This document shows, one piece after another, positions 24,138 to 33,978 of a stretch of 64,000 nt of DNA; positions within the stretch are counted from its first letter, which is position 1, and each line of letters begins with the position of its first letter. The translations under genes were made by a program, and so were the position numbers. The notes under the pieces were generated by a model that ran no database searches, was not told the DNA's origin, and worked only from the letters and a program-made list of their open reading frames with translations. Origin of the DNA: Aequorivita sp. UBA3180 (GTDB lineage: Bacteria; Bacteroidota; Bacteroidia; Flavobacteriales; Flavobacteriaceae); contig DEXQ01000002.1 of the NCBI GenBank assembly GCA_002364215.1, positions 94,379 through 158,378 of the forward strand, written 5' to 3'.

Positions 24138-25712
24138 TTAGTTTGTCAATTCAATAATAACTGGAGATGTTTTCTTAAGCATTACGCCACTTCCAGAAAC
24201 ATTGGCATTGATATCAAAAATTTGAACAGTCTCGCCTCTTCCAGCTCTTCTTAGAGCACCTTTGGCTGCACCATCCAGCTTGGTTCCGTTTACACGAACG
24301 GTTGGTTGTCCTGATACTTTGAAACTGAATCCTGTAACGTTAAGATTTACATCAAAATCGAAATCTGGCAATACTGCAGATACCGAAGAAATTTCAAGAC
24401 CGCCGCGCTCCATACGCACAATTCCGGTTTCACCACGAATGGCGCCCACTGGTGGTGGAATATCTTTAATACGGAACTCAGATTTTGAACCTACAGGTTT
24501 TCCATCCGGTAATGTACCAGTTGCGGAAATTGTAACAGTTCTACCGGATCCTGGTCGCATTACATATTTGCTACCTGAAACTCTTGAAAGACCTGCAGCA
24601 GATGCGTTTACCTTATTATCAGGAATACCTGGGATAGAAACGGTCATTGGGTTATCTACACCTCGGTAAACAACGTTCATCTTATCAGCAGCTATTACCG
24701 CAGAATTAGGTAATGAAATTGTCGCGAAAGACCTATTAACTTCTACTTCAGTTTCCTCTCCTCCTTCACCGTAGTAAAGGATTCCTTCAATTTTATGGTC
24801 ACCCGGTGAGCCGGCGCTTACATTCAATTTCACTTTACCACCTTCAAAAGTATAATCTGTACCTTCAACAAGTTTTCTTCCGTCCAATGTCAATTCGGCT
24901 CTTTTTGGTTTTGTACTCTCATCTGTACGACCCAATACAATTGCTCCATCAAATTTTTCACCAGAGTAGTATGCAGATTTTGAAGTTTCCAATAAAGTTG
25001 AGTAATTACTGAAAGATAGCGCAGCCGCTTGTTGGCCTGCTAGCATTCTTTGCAATACTTCGCTTTTAGTTGTTTTAATATCTGCTTGAATTTGTGTCAA
25101 TTTAGTCAAAGATGCAACTAGAGGAAAGCCTTCATAGTTATAATTTAACCAAGCTACTTCTTTTCCGTCACGATTGGTTACCGGGGCTGTAGAAAAGTTT
25201 GCTTCAATAGATTTTTTGATATCTTCTATACCGGCCACTTTTGCAAGAGCGGTATCAGATAGAACCGCTATCATTTCTGTGCGATATTCATCCATTTTAT
25301 TCAAAAATTCCTGTCCCCCTTCTTTGTATTTATCTCCGGTAAAGAACAAATTGTTAAAGTAATCCGGCTTGTCCATTACTTCATAGTCTGTCGGATCTTC
25401 TATTTTTTCAATTGAAGCAGACTTAAGAGTAGTAAGATATGCATCATACTCGTCAGAAATTTGGGAAATTTCTCTTGCTTTTGCTTCAACAGCCGCGTAT
25501 TGTGCAGGTTCGTCATTGGCTTTAATAGCCAATCCCTCCATAAAAGCAGTATTACGCTGTGAGGTAGCCACATTTGCGTCAGATATTTTTTCATTAAGTA
25601 GTCCAAAAGCAGACAATACTTCTTTGGACATATTCAGTGCAAGCATCGCGATGAAAACCAGATACATCAGGTTAATCATCTTCTGCCTTGGGGATAGTTT
25701 TCCTCCTGCCAT
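24138..25712 (-). CDS. gldM: T9SS/gliding motor protein GldM (PorM)
   Basis: 524 residues. One N-terminal membrane segment (LMYLVFIAMLALNMSKEVL, about 13-33) is followed by a helical then four-domain beta-type periplasmic rod, ending in a Gly/Arg-rich region (GAAKGALRRAGRGE) and a final strand. GldM dimers cross the periplasm and transmit proton-driven rotation from the GldL ring to the GldK/N ring. Length and domain plan are usual for the family. 44 nt separate it from gldL. Confidence 0.95.
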   Translation of the reverse strand: MAGGKLSPRQKMINLMYLVFIAMLALNMSKEVLSAFGLLNEKISDANVATSQRNTAFMEGLAIKANDEPAQYAAVEAKAREISQISDEYDAYLTTLKSASIEKIEDPTDYEVMDKPDYFNNLFFTGDKYKEGGQEFLNKMDEYRTEMIAVLSDTALAKVAGIEDIKKSIEANFSTAPVTNRDGKEVAWLNYNYEGFPLVASLTKLTQIQADIKTTKSEVLQRMLAGQQAAALSFSNYSTLLETSKSAYYSGEKFDGAIVLGRTDESTKPKRAELTLDGRKLVEGTDYTFEGGKVKLNVSAGSPGDHKIEGILYYGEGGEETEVEVNRSFATISLPNSAVIAADKMNVVYRGVDNPMTVSIPGIPDNKVNASAAGLSRVSGSKYVMRPGSGRTVTISATGTLPDGKPVGSKSEFRIKDIPPPVGAIRGETGIVRMERGGLEISSVSAVLPDFDFDVNLNVTGFSFKVSGQPTVRVNGTKLDGAAKGALRRAGRGETVQIFDINANVSGSGVMLKKTSPVIIELTN

Positions 25713-25756
25713 TTTTATTCTTTTTTAAAGATTAATAATTAAGGTGAAAACCTATC

Positions 25757-26407
25757 TTAGTTTCTATTAGTCATTGCAGAAAGCATACCTCCGTAAACAC
25801 CGTTCAATGAAGAAAGGTTGGTAGCCAAGTGCTGCATTTGTTGTTTTAATTGTTCCGCATTTTCGGCAACTGCTTGGTTAGCTTCTGCTTGACGGCTAGT
25901 TGACTCAATCTGTACTTTGTACAAGCTGTTCAAAGAATCCATTTGAGCTGCTGCCAATGCCATTTCCTCGCTGTATTTTTTTGTAGAGTTCATTGCTTCT
26001 GCAGTAGGAGCCATACTCTTAGTAGCACCTTCAAAAGAACGGATGCTGGTTGAAAGACTGTTCATTAACTCTGAATCGATACGAGCCTCCTTAAGCATCT
26101 CATCCAATTTTTTAGAAAGAAGTCCTTGTGCATCTTCTGGTTCTTTTAAAGCTTTTTTGCTAGTTGCAGCACCTCCAGCCAATTCAGGATAAACCAATGA
26201 CCAATCTAAATCGTCATCTACTGGCTCAAAAGCAGAGATTGCGAAAATAATTGCCTCGGTGATAAGACCTATTGCCAAAAGAAGACCTCCATTTAAGGGA
26301 CCTAATTCCCAGTGAAGAATTTTGAAAAGTGCGCCTAAAATTACAATAGATGCCCCAAGGCCGTAGGCCATATTAAATAATTTTTTTGATGATCTTGATT
26401 GTGCCAT
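25757..26407 (-). CDS. gldL: T9SS/gliding motor protein GldL (PorL)
   Basis: 216 residues with two adjacent membrane helices near the N-terminus (about 15-35 and 38-60, FKILHWELGPLNGGLLLAIGL...), including the buried Glu in the second helix expected for proton coupling. A cytoplasmic helical tail rich in Ala, Ser, Gln and Met follows. Five GldL chains surround two GldM helices in the motor that powers gliding and type IX secretion. Confidence 0.95.
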   Translation of the reverse strand: MAQSRSSKKLFNMAYGLGASIVILGALFKILHWELGPLNGGLLLAIGLITEAIIFAISAFEPVDDDLDWSLVYPELAGGAATSKKALKEPEDAQGLLSKKLDEMLKEARIDSELMNSLSTSIRSFEGATKSMAPTAEAMNSTKKYSEEMALAAAQMDSLNSLYKVQIESTSRQAEANQAVAENAEQLKQQMQHLATNLSSLNGVYGGMLSAMTNRN

Positions 26408-26472
26408 AATACTTAAATTTTTAGTTGAGAGTTTTTGATTAAGGTTATTTTAGTTTAGTAAATAAGGGAATA

Positions 26473-27846
26473 TTAGCGAGCATCGCCAAAGTTTTGGTTA
26501 AGAACAACATCAGTTCCCATATAATCCTGTACAGTCCTGAAACCGATATAGCTTCTGGCAGAATCTGCATATTCATAATCACGGGTACTTACTTGCAAGA
26601 AATACGCAACATCTTTCCACGAACCACCGCGTACTACTTTTCGCATATTGTCAGGATCATTAACGTTTGGATTCATAGTGGAGGTGTAGTCATATGAAGC
26701 GGGATCATAAGAAGAAGCCACCCATTCCGAAACGTTTCCTGCCATATTGTATAAGTTGAAATCATTAGGCTCATAAGATTTAGCCTCAACTGTATATAAA
26801 GCTTGATCCGCGGCATAATCTCCTCTTAAGGGTTTAAAGTTTGCCATAAAACAACCACGATCGTTTTTAGCGTAAGGACCACCCCATGGATAAGTTGCTG
26901 ATTCCAGACCGCCACGAGCAGCATACTCCCATTCTGCTTCACCGGGAAGACGGAAAGAGTTTACGAAGTTCTTCTTTTTAGATTTTTGGTATGAATTCTT
27001 ATACAAAGTTCTCCAAGCGCAGAATGCTTTTGCTTGCTTCCAGCTAACACCAACAACAGGGTAATCTCCATAAGCCTCGTGCCAGAAATAATCGTTGTGC
27101 ATTGGCTCGTTATATGAATAGTTGAAATCCTTAATCCACACTGTAGTATCTGGATAAATATTCAATTCTTCTTTTTTGATAAAGTCTTTTCGTCTCTTGG
27201 TTTTGTCTCTTGCTGCAGATTCAATATCCATATAGGTATATTGGAAATTCAACTTACTAACATCAATGGTACGTTGACCGTTATAGGCTTCTTCCGTTGG
27301 AATATACATTGTATCCATTACTTCAGAATAGTATTCGTCTGGGTATTCTGAAGTGTCCCAAATCAAATCTACTTTATCGTTCAGTTTTCTACCGGCGTAA
27401 TAATCTTCACCCATCCCAAAGTAATTGTCATACATATATTGCTGGTATGGCGTCATCTCTTCATTCTCTTGATCGACGAAAGCAAATTCACCGATTCCTG
27501 CATCACCAGGGGTTGCACCCACCTCATCGGCCATAATAGCAAGACGCAACCTTACTGTAGAATCTCTAACCCAATTCACAAATTGGCGATACTCAGCATT
27601 TGTAATTTCGGTTTCATCCATATAGAACGAACGAACTGTAACGGTCTTTGTTGGCGCATCGTTAACGGCAACAAAATCATCATCACTTTTACCCATGATG
27701 AAGGATCCACCTGGGATAAGCGTCATTCCGTAAGGCTTTTGAGGATACCATTTTTTACCTTTTGCCCCCACCAGTTCTCCTCGGTCTCCGGAGTTACAAC
27801 TGAACAAAAAGGCAACGATCGCAGTTAATGCAATAAACTTCTTCAT
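26473..27846 (-). CDS. gldK: T9SS/gliding lipoprotein GldK (PorK)
   Basis: 457 residues. The signal ends in the lipobox AFLFSC (Cys17), so the protein is lipidated and carried to the outer membrane. The body has the formylglycine-generating-enzyme (sulfatase-modifying factor) fold: MTLIPGGSFIMGKSDD, SFRLPGEAEWEYAARGG, YNMAGNVSEWVAS and VRGGSWKD. GldK lacks the catalytic role of that fold and forms the GldK-GldN ring. First gene of the operon; 65 nt lie between it and gldL. Confidence 0.95.
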   Translation of the reverse strand: MKKFIALTAIVAFLFSCNSGDRGELVGAKGKKWYPQKPYGMTLIPGGSFIMGKSDDDFVAVNDAPTKTVTVRSFYMDETEITNAEYRQFVNWVRDSTVRLRLAIMADEVGATPGDAGIGEFAFVDQENEEMTPYQQYMYDNYFGMGEDYYAGRKLNDKVDLIWDTSEYPDEYYSEVMDTMYIPTEEAYNGQRTIDVSKLNFQYTYMDIESAARDKTKRRKDFIKKEELNIYPDTTVWIKDFNYSYNEPMHNDYFWHEAYGDYPVVGVSWKQAKAFCAWRTLYKNSYQKSKKKNFVNSFRLPGEAEWEYAARGGLESATYPWGGPYAKNDRGCFMANFKPLRGDYAADQALYTVEAKSYEPNDFNLYNMAGNVSEWVASSYDPASYDYTSTMNPNVNDPDNMRKVVRGGSWKDVAYFLQVSTRDYEYADSARSYIGFRTVQDYMGTDVVLNQNFGDAR

Positions 27847-27959
27847 AGGTATTTAGGTTAAATTTCGAGATTCAAGGGCGTAAACCTATCTATAAAATTT
27901 CAAAAAAACAATTTTTTTTTGAAAAACCCTTGATCCCCGTTTTTACTTGTGTTGTTTGA

Positions 27960-29123
27960 TTATACTTCATTTTTGTGGCGGGCCTTTAACCACCGTTCAG
28001 GAATTTCCTGATTGCATGCACCCAAATATTCGCCATAAGTGCAAGGTAATAACGTTCGTCTTTTTAATTTATTATTAACATTTGAAATAAAAGGCAAAAC
28101 AATCCACCATCTTTCGGTTTTATTGCTTTTCTTAAATTCCAAAACTTCATCTTCTACTGGTACTTTATAAGTGGTGAAGAGATTTTCGTTATCAAAATCA
28201 TCATCTTCAACCCTAAAATTATATCCTTCAATAAAATACCAAAATATTTGCGCTACAATCATTGCGCCGCTCTTACTTTCAATGGAATCGCTCAATTCAT
28301 AAACGCCAAAAGATTTCACTTTATTGCTGATACCAGCATATCGGGAAATGGCGCAAATTTCTCGTCCATCAAAACCATTGGGGCTGTCGTTATTTTTATA
28401 ACTTAATTCTGCGCTTTTTATTGCGGAAACATCTAAGGTTACCATATCTGCATCGCGCATTATTGGTTCTACCACTGTAATGTCTGCACAAACTTCACCT
28501 AATCTGTAGGCATCGAAGAACAATTTGTCCATCAATGCAATCTCCTGCGGGGCATTAAAAAATGATTGATAGCCCAAAACACTGTAATTAAAAAGATTAT
28601 AGGGCTGTTCAACTACCATTTTTCCTACATAGGATTTATTTGAAATTGGCAGCTCAGCATTTCCAAGGTCAAAACGATTATCAACATTTACAACATTTAC
28701 CATTCCTTCCAAACCGTCATACGCCCGATATTGTGCAAAAGCCAAATCCTGGCTTCCACCAAGAACCAATGGCACAATATTTTTTTGTAAAAGGGCAGCT
28801 ATTACTTCTTTGGCAGCAAAGCGGGTATCTTCGGCTGTCTCACCTTTTTCTATATCGCCAAGGTCAGTTATGTTATAATTCCAATTTCCGGGATATAATG
28901 AATAAAGAGCTTTTCTATAGGGATCAAAAGATATCTCTCCTCCAATGAAATTCTCATCGGCACGGTTTTCCTTTATGCCAAGAATTGCAAACTTTACGTC
29001 TTTCAAGTTAGGTAGCTCGCCTGTTTTGGAGTGGGCCGCAATTTGTTTTCCCAAAGTTCCGGGCGGTAGAATTTCTCGGTGTGCCAATACTTTTTTAGAA
29101 ACTGGGGATAAAAACTCTATCAT
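27960..29123 (-). CDS. Ureohydrolase-fold (arginase/formimidoylglutamase-like) protein with altered metal site
   Basis: 387 residues with an arginase-family alpha/beta core. The three metal-binding boxes are degenerate: GGDHS is read as GGSQD, DAHxD as DNRFD, and DxDxxDP as DVSAIKS. At least three of six usual manganese ligands are replaced, so ordinary hydrolysis of a guanidino substrate is unlikely. The C-terminal 80 residues (WWIVLPFISNVN and onward) extend beyond the enzyme fold. The start overlaps the topA stop by one base (taatg) and the gene lies between topA and gldK. Often annotated formimidoylglutamase; a non-catalytic role, perhaps linked to the neighbouring secretion system, is an inference. 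Confidence 0.8.
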   Translation of the reverse strand: MIEFLSPVSKKVLAHREILPPGTLGKQIAAHSKTGELPNLKDVKFAILGIKENRADENFIGGEISFDPYRKALYSLYPGNWNYNITDLGDIEKGETAEDTRFAAKEVIAALLQKNIVPLVLGGSQDLAFAQYRAYDGLEGMVNVVNVDNRFDLGNAELPISNKSYVGKMVVEQPYNLFNYSVLGYQSFFNAPQEIALMDKLFFDAYRLGEVCADITVVEPIMRDADMVTLDVSAIKSAELSYKNNDSPNGFDGREICAISRYAGISNKVKSFGVYELSDSIESKSGAMIVAQIFWYFIEGYNFRVEDDDFDNENLFTTYKVPVEDEVLEFKKSNKTERWWIVLPFISNVNNKLKRRTLLPCTYGEYLGACNQEIPERWLKARHKNEV

Positions 29124-31639
29124 TATTTTTTCTTGGCCGTGGCTTTTTTCTTAGTTGTTGTTTTCTTTTTGGCGGCTGTTTTTTTCTTCGGACTTTTTTT
29201 ATCCAGCAAATCCTTAGCTTCCTCCAATGTTATTTTATCGGCTTCGGTTCCTTTAGGCAATTCTACTTTTGTTTTGCCTTTAATTAAATTGAAACGCCCC
29301 CAACGCGCTTTTTCTATTCTAATTTTTTCTTCGGGCCATTCGTTGATTAACTTATCAATTTCCTTTTGTTTTTTGTCCTCAATAAGTTCTTTTACATCTT
29401 CTTTTGAAAGATTGTCAAAATCATACTTTTTGTTCACGTTAATGAACATATTGTTCCATTTTATGAAAGGGCCAAAACGACCCACGCCTTTTTGAACTGG
29501 CAGATCCTCATACATATATATAGGAGCATCGGCTTTTTTCTTTTCCTCAATTAATTCTTTTGCAAAAGCCATATCCACATCCAGCGGATCCATTCCTTTT
29601 GGAAGCGAAATAAAGGTTTTCCCGAAGCGTACATACGGGCCAAAACGGCCATTGTTCACCTCAACTTCTTCCTTTTCATAAATGCCCAAAGTCTTCGGAA
29701 GTTTGAAAAGATCCATCACCTCTTCAAAAGTAACCAAGTGCAATTGTTGGTCTGGACGAAGGCTGGCGAATTTTTTCTCTTCGTCATCCGGTGCACCAAT
29801 CTGCGCCATGGGTCCGTATTTACCGAGGCGCACCAATACGGTTTTTCCAGTTTCGGGGTCTTCGCCTAAAATTCGTTCGCCACTTTCGCGATCCGCATTT
29901 TCTTCAACGTGTTCCACGCGCGGATGGAACTTTCCGTAGAAATCCTTCATCATCTTCGTCCACTCCTCTTTTCCTTCGGCAATGTCGTCAAAATCCTGCT
30001 CCACCTTGGCCGTGAAATTGTAATCGAGAATATTTTCAAAATGTTCCACCAAAAAGTCGTTCACGATCATTCCGATATCTGTGGGCACCAACTTCCCTTT
30101 GTCCGAACCAACAGTTTCGGTCAAGGTTTTATCTTTTATGTTTTGCTTTTGAAGCGTCAATTGAAGATACTTTCGCTCCACACCTTCCACAGTTCCTTTC
30201 TCCACATAATTTCTGCTGATAATGGTAGAAATAGTCGGCGCATAAGTTGAAGGTCGGCCAATGCCGAGTTCTTCCAATTGTTTTACCAGCGAAGCCTCAG
30301 TAAAACGGTACGGCGGACGCGTAAAACGTTCCGTCGCAGTGATATAATTATTTTCGAGCGAGTCACCATTTTTCATATTTGGCAACATGCCTTCCTGCTC
30401 TTCTTCCTCAAAATCGGTTCCTTCCAAATACACTTTTAGGAAACCGTCAAACTTTATCATTTCACCATTTGCAGTGAAATTTTCCGAAACTTTTTCTTTG
30501 GAAAGCACGTCAATTTTCACATTGGTACGTTCCAATTGCGCATCGCTCATTTGCGAAGCCAAGGTTCGTTTCCAAATTAAATCGTACAAACGCGCCTGAT
30601 CGTGGTCGCCAGAAATACTGTGCTGGGTCATATCCGTCGGGCGGATGGCCTCGTGTGCTTCCTGCGCTCCCTTGCTTTTTCCCTTGTAATCGCGGGGTTT
30701 GCTGTATTCCTTTCCGTAGGAAGAAATAATTTCCTTTTGCGCCGCATTTTTTGCGTCGTTGCTAAGGTTTACGCTGTCGGTACGCATATAGGTAATCGAT
30801 CCGGCCTCGTACAAGCGTTGCGCGATGGTCATCGTTTTTCCAACCGAAAAATACAATTTCCGGGCTGCTTCCTGCTGTAAGGTCGAAGTGGTAAAAGGTG
30901 CCGCTGGGCTTTTACTGGCGGGCTTTTTTGTTAAATCTGAAATTTTATAGGAAGCTCCCAAATTCTTCCGAAGAAACTCGCGCGCCTCTTCTTCCGTATC
31001 AAAATTCTTTGGAAGTTTCGCCTTGAACTTGCTGCCTTCAAGCGTTGTAAATTCGGCATCGATTCTATAGGAACCTACGGGCGTAAAGGCTTCAATCTCG
31101 CGCTCGCGCTCCACGATCAACCGAACGGCAACCGACTGAACGCGTCCTGCGGAAAGTCCACCTTTCACTTTTTTCCAAAGTACGGGCGATAGCTCATACC
31201 CAACCAAACGGTCCAAAACGCGTCTGGCCTGTTGGGCATTTACCAAATTATAATCAATTTGGCGTGGATTTTCAATTGCCTTTAAAATAGCAGACTTTGT
31301 AATTTCGTGAAAAACAATACGTTTGGTTTTGTCTTTATCAAGTTTCAGTTCTTCGGCCAAATGCCAGGCAATTGCCTCTCCTTCTCGGTCCTCATCACTC
31401 GCCAACCAAACCATATCGGCTTTTTTGGAAAGCGACTTTAGTTCTGTGACCAACTTCTTTTTGTCGCTGCTCACTATATATTTAGGTGTAAAATCCCCTT
31501 CCACGTCCACGCCCAATTCCTTGGATGGAAGATCTGCAATGTGCCCGAAACTGGAGGAAACCTTGAAATCTTTCCCTAGAAATTTTTCAATGGTTTTTGC
31601 TTTTGCCGGGGACTCAACGATCACTAAATTCTTTGCCAT
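29123..31639 (-). CDS. topA: DNA topoisomerase I (type IA)
   Basis: 838 residues beginning MAKNLVIVESPAKAKTIEKFLG (Toprim domain) with DEDREGEAIAWHL and the catalytic tyrosine in GSITYMRTDS. The C-terminal part has TopA_C-like repeats (GRFGPYVRFGKTFISLP, GRFGPFIKWNNMF, ARWGRFNLIKGKTKVELP) in which the zinc-ribbon cysteines are absent, as is usual in Bacteroidota. It ends in a Lys-rich tail (KKKTAAKKK pattern). The enzyme relaxes negative supercoils by passing a strand through a transient 5'-phosphotyrosyl break. It is first in a unit with the ureohydrolase-like gene. Confidence 0.96.
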   Translation of the reverse strand: MAKNLVIVESPAKAKTIEKFLGKDFKVSSSFGHIADLPSKELGVDVEGDFTPKYIVSSDKKKLVTELKSLSKKADMVWLASDEDREGEAIAWHLAEELKLDKDKTKRIVFHEITKSAILKAIENPRQIDYNLVNAQQARRVLDRLVGYELSPVLWKKVKGGLSAGRVQSVAVRLIVEREREIEAFTPVGSYRIDAEFTTLEGSKFKAKLPKNFDTEEEAREFLRKNLGASYKISDLTKKPASKSPAAPFTTSTLQQEAARKLYFSVGKTMTIAQRLYEAGSITYMRTDSVNLSNDAKNAAQKEIISSYGKEYSKPRDYKGKSKGAQEAHEAIRPTDMTQHSISGDHDQARLYDLIWKRTLASQMSDAQLERTNVKIDVLSKEKVSENFTANGEMIKFDGFLKVYLEGTDFEEEEQEGMLPNMKNGDSLENNYITATERFTRPPYRFTEASLVKQLEELGIGRPSTYAPTISTIISRNYVEKGTVEGVERKYLQLTLQKQNIKDKTLTETVGSDKGKLVPTDIGMIVNDFLVEHFENILDYNFTAKVEQDFDDIAEGKEEWTKMMKDFYGKFHPRVEHVEENADRESGERILGEDPETGKTVLVRLGKYGPMAQIGAPDDEEKKFASLRPDQQLHLVTFEEVMDLFKLPKTLGIYEKEEVEVNNGRFGPYVRFGKTFISLPKGMDPLDVDMAFAKELIEEKKKADAPIYMYEDLPVQKGVGRFGPFIKWNNMFINVNKKYDFDNLSKEDVKELIEDKKQKEIDKLINEWPEEKIRIEKARWGRFNLIKGKTKVELPKGTEADKITLEEAKDLLDKKSPKKKTAAKKKTTTKKKATAKKK

Positions 31640-31659
31640 ATACTTATTTGTTATGCGTA

Positions 31660-31688
31660 CAAAAGTATATGAATTTTTTAATACGCAA
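31660..31688 (-). promoter_or_regulatory. Promoter of topA
   Basis: Minus strand: TTG (31688-31686), 18 nt, TACTTTTG (31667-31660). This matches TAnnTTTG with a near-ideal spacer and lies 20 nt upstream of the topA start codon. Confidence 0.65.
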
Positions 31689-31780
31689 TTTTTGACACCT
31701 AAATTTAGTCAACTCTTAACATCGTACTACCTTTAAATTATACTATTTTTAGAAGGCCTGAAAAAAGAAAAATTATTTTT

Positions 31781-32416
31781 ATGAATTTATATTCACCACA
31801 ACCAATGGTTTTTGTGCGTAACATAGTTTTGTTTCTCTTCCTAATATTATTTCAAAATTGTAACCCCACCTATAAAGTTTTTAAAACGGAAACTTTTTCA
31901 AAAGAAAAAAATGTGAATTGCATTATTGAAATTCCAGCGGGAACGAGCAAAAAAATTGAGCTGGACAAAACCTCAAAGAAATTTGCAGTGGATGTTCACA
32001 ATGGAAAAGAGCGCATAATAGAATACCTGCCCTATCCCGGAAATTATGGCTTTATTGCTTCCACTTATTCTAATCCCGATGAGGGTGGCGATGGGGACCC
32101 GTTGGATGTTTTGGTGCTTTGCGAATCTTTAAAAACTGGGACTATATTAGAAACAAAACCCATTGCAATGCTCCGCCTTTTGGACAATGGAGAAGAAGAT
32201 TTTAAGGTAATCTGTATCCCCTCAGATAGAAAACTGCAAACAGTTTCTGCGGAAACATTTACTGAATTTTCAGAAAAATATCTCAGCGCAATTGAAATTA
32301 TTGAAATGTGGTTTATAAATTATAATCCTTCAGATCGTGTAAAAATCATAGGATGGAGCGACGAGAAAGAAGCCCTATTAGAGATTCAAAAACTTTCAAT
32401 TCCTTTAAAAAATTAA
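31781..32416 (+). CDS. Family I inorganic pyrophosphatase with lipoprotein signal
   Basis: 211 residues if started at 31781. ATG 31805 gives a tidier 18-residue lipoprotein signal ending FQNC (Cys27 in the longer form). The mature domain has the soluble pyrophosphatase motifs: IEIPAGTSKKIEL, LPYPGNYGFI, and DGDPLDVLVL with the metal-binding aspartates. Family I PPases normally work in the cytoplasm; a lipobox would place this one outside the inner membrane. No other pyrophosphatase gene is in the window. Two-metal catalysis of PPi to two phosphates is the family reaction; the extracytoplasmic role here is unknown. Confidence 0.85.
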   Translation: MNLYSPQPMVFVRNIVLFLFLILFQNCNPTYKVFKTETFSKEKNVNCIIEIPAGTSKKIELDKTSKKFAVDVHNGKERIIEYLPYPGNYGFIASTYSNPDEGGDGDPLDVLVLCESLKTGTILETKPIAMLRLLDNGEEDFKVICIPSDRKLQTVSAETFTEFSEKYLSAIEIIEMWFINYNPSDRVKIIGWSDEKEALLEIQKLSIPLKN

Positions 32417-32452
32417 GTGGTTTTGTGATATTTCGAAAATAAATCTGCCACT

Positions 32453-32483
32453 TTGACAGCGTGACAAATTAATAGTATCTTTG
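32453..32483 (+). promoter_or_regulatory. Promoter of miaB
   Basis: TTG (32453-32455), 20 nt, TATCTTTG (32476-32483), a good Bacteroidota promoter, 47 nt upstream of the miaB ATG at 32531. Confidence 0.75.
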
Positions 32484-32530
32484 CAAGTTCAGTGAAACCC
32501 CTTTTGAATTTGCATTGAACAAAGATTTTT

Positions 32531-33967
32531 ATGGATAAGATTATTGACGAAAAAACACAGGGAAACACGCTTACACTGGAAGCGCGAGATACCAATTCCA
32601 AAAAATTATATTTGGAAAGCTACGGCTGTGCTATGAATTTTAGCGATAGCGAAATAGTGGCTTCCATACTTGCCGACCAAGGATATAATACAACAAATTT
32701 ACTGGAAGAAGCCGATCTGGTTTTGGTAAACACCTGCTCCATTCGTGATAAAGCCGAACAAACCGTCAGAAAACGACTTGAAAAATACAATGCCGTAAAA
32801 CGAATAAACCCGAAAATGAAAGTCGGCGTTCTGGGCTGTATGGCCGAACGTTTAAAGGAAAAGTTTCTCGAAGAGGAAAAAATTGTCGATTTGGTTGTTG
32901 GGCCAGATGCTTACAAAGACATCCCGAATTTGCTGAAAGAAGTTGAGGAAGGCCGCGATGCCGTAAACGTAATTCTTTCCAAAGAAGAAACCTATGGCGA
33001 TATTTCACCCGTGCGTTTGGGCGGAAACGGAATTACTGCTTTTGTAAGCATTACACGCGGTTGCGACAATATGTGTACGTTTTGTGTAGTGCCATTTACA
33101 AGAGGTCGTGAGCGAAGCCGTGACCCGCAAAGTATTTTACGCGAAGTGGATGATTTGGCTGAAAAAGGGTATAAAGAAATCACGCTGCTCGGTCAAAATG
33201 TTGATAGCTATTTATGGTACGGCGGCGGATTGAAAAAAGATTTCAAAAATGCATCGGAAATGCAACAGGCAACGGCCACCGATTTTGCACAGCTCTTGGA
33301 TTTGGTTGCTACAGAACATCCCGAAATGCGCATTCGCTTTTCAACCAGCAATCCGCAGGATATGCACGAAGAAGTATTGCATGTTGTGGCGAAACACGAC
33401 AATATCTGCAATCACATTCACCTCCCGGTACAAAGCGGAAGTACGCGTATTTTAAAGGAAATGAATCGTCAGCATACCCGCGAGGAATATATGAAGTTGA
33501 TTGACAGGATTTGGGAAATCATTCCCGGTTGTTCTATTTCGCAGGATATGATTATTGGTTTTCCAACGGAAACAGAGGAGGATCACGAAGACACGAAAAG
33601 CCTAATGGAATATGTGAAATATGGTTTTGGCTATATGTATAAATATTCCGAAAGACCTGGTACCATGGCTGCCCGAAAACTTGAAGATGATGTGCCAGAA
33701 GAAACAAAAAGCCGCAGGTTAACCGAGATTGTTGACCTTCAGCAAAAACACAGTGCATTCCGAACGGCAGAATTTTTAGGAAAAACAGTAACTGTTTTAA
33801 TAGAAAAGGAATCAAAAAAGAACAAAGACGAATGGAGCGGAAGAACGGAACACAATAATGTTGCGGTATTTCCGAAGTCAACTTATAAACCTGGCGATTT
33901 TGTAAAAGTAAAAGTAACCGATTGTACCACTGCAACGCTCATTGGCGAAGTAGTGGAGCATTCATGA
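32531..33967 (+). CDS. miaB: tRNA-2-methylthio-N6-dimethylallyladenosine synthase
   Basis: 478 residues. The N-terminal MTTase domain has cysteines 33, 69 and 103 (YGCAMNF, NTCSIRD, GCMAERL), which hold the second iron-sulfur cluster. The radical-SAM cluster motif RGCDNMCTFC provides cysteines 178, 182 and 185. A TRAM domain closes the protein (FLGKTVTVLIEKESKK). The enzyme adds a methylthio group to i6A37 of tRNAs reading UNN codons, improving decoding. Well conserved throughout with no oddities. Confidence 0.97.
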   Translation: MDKIIDEKTQGNTLTLEARDTNSKKLYLESYGCAMNFSDSEIVASILADQGYNTTNLLEEADLVLVNTCSIRDKAEQTVRKRLEKYNAVKRINPKMKVGVLGCMAERLKEKFLEEEKIVDLVVGPDAYKDIPNLLKEVEEGRDAVNVILSKEETYGDISPVRLGGNGITAFVSITRGCDNMCTFCVVPFTRGRERSRDPQSILREVDDLAEKGYKEITLLGQNVDSYLWYGGGLKKDFKNASEMQQATATDFAQLLDLVATEHPEMRIRFSTSNPQDMHEEVLHVVAKHDNICNHIHLPVQSGSTRILKEMNRQHTREEYMKLIDRIWEIIPGCSISQDMIIGFPTETEEDHEDTKSLMEYVKYGFGYMYKYSERPGTMAARKLEDDVPEETKSRRLTEIVDLQQKHSAFRTAEFLGKTVTVLIEKESKKNKDEWSGRTEHNNVAVFPKSTYKPGDFVKVKVTDCTTATLIGEVVEHS

Positions 33968-33978
33968 ACCAATAAATT

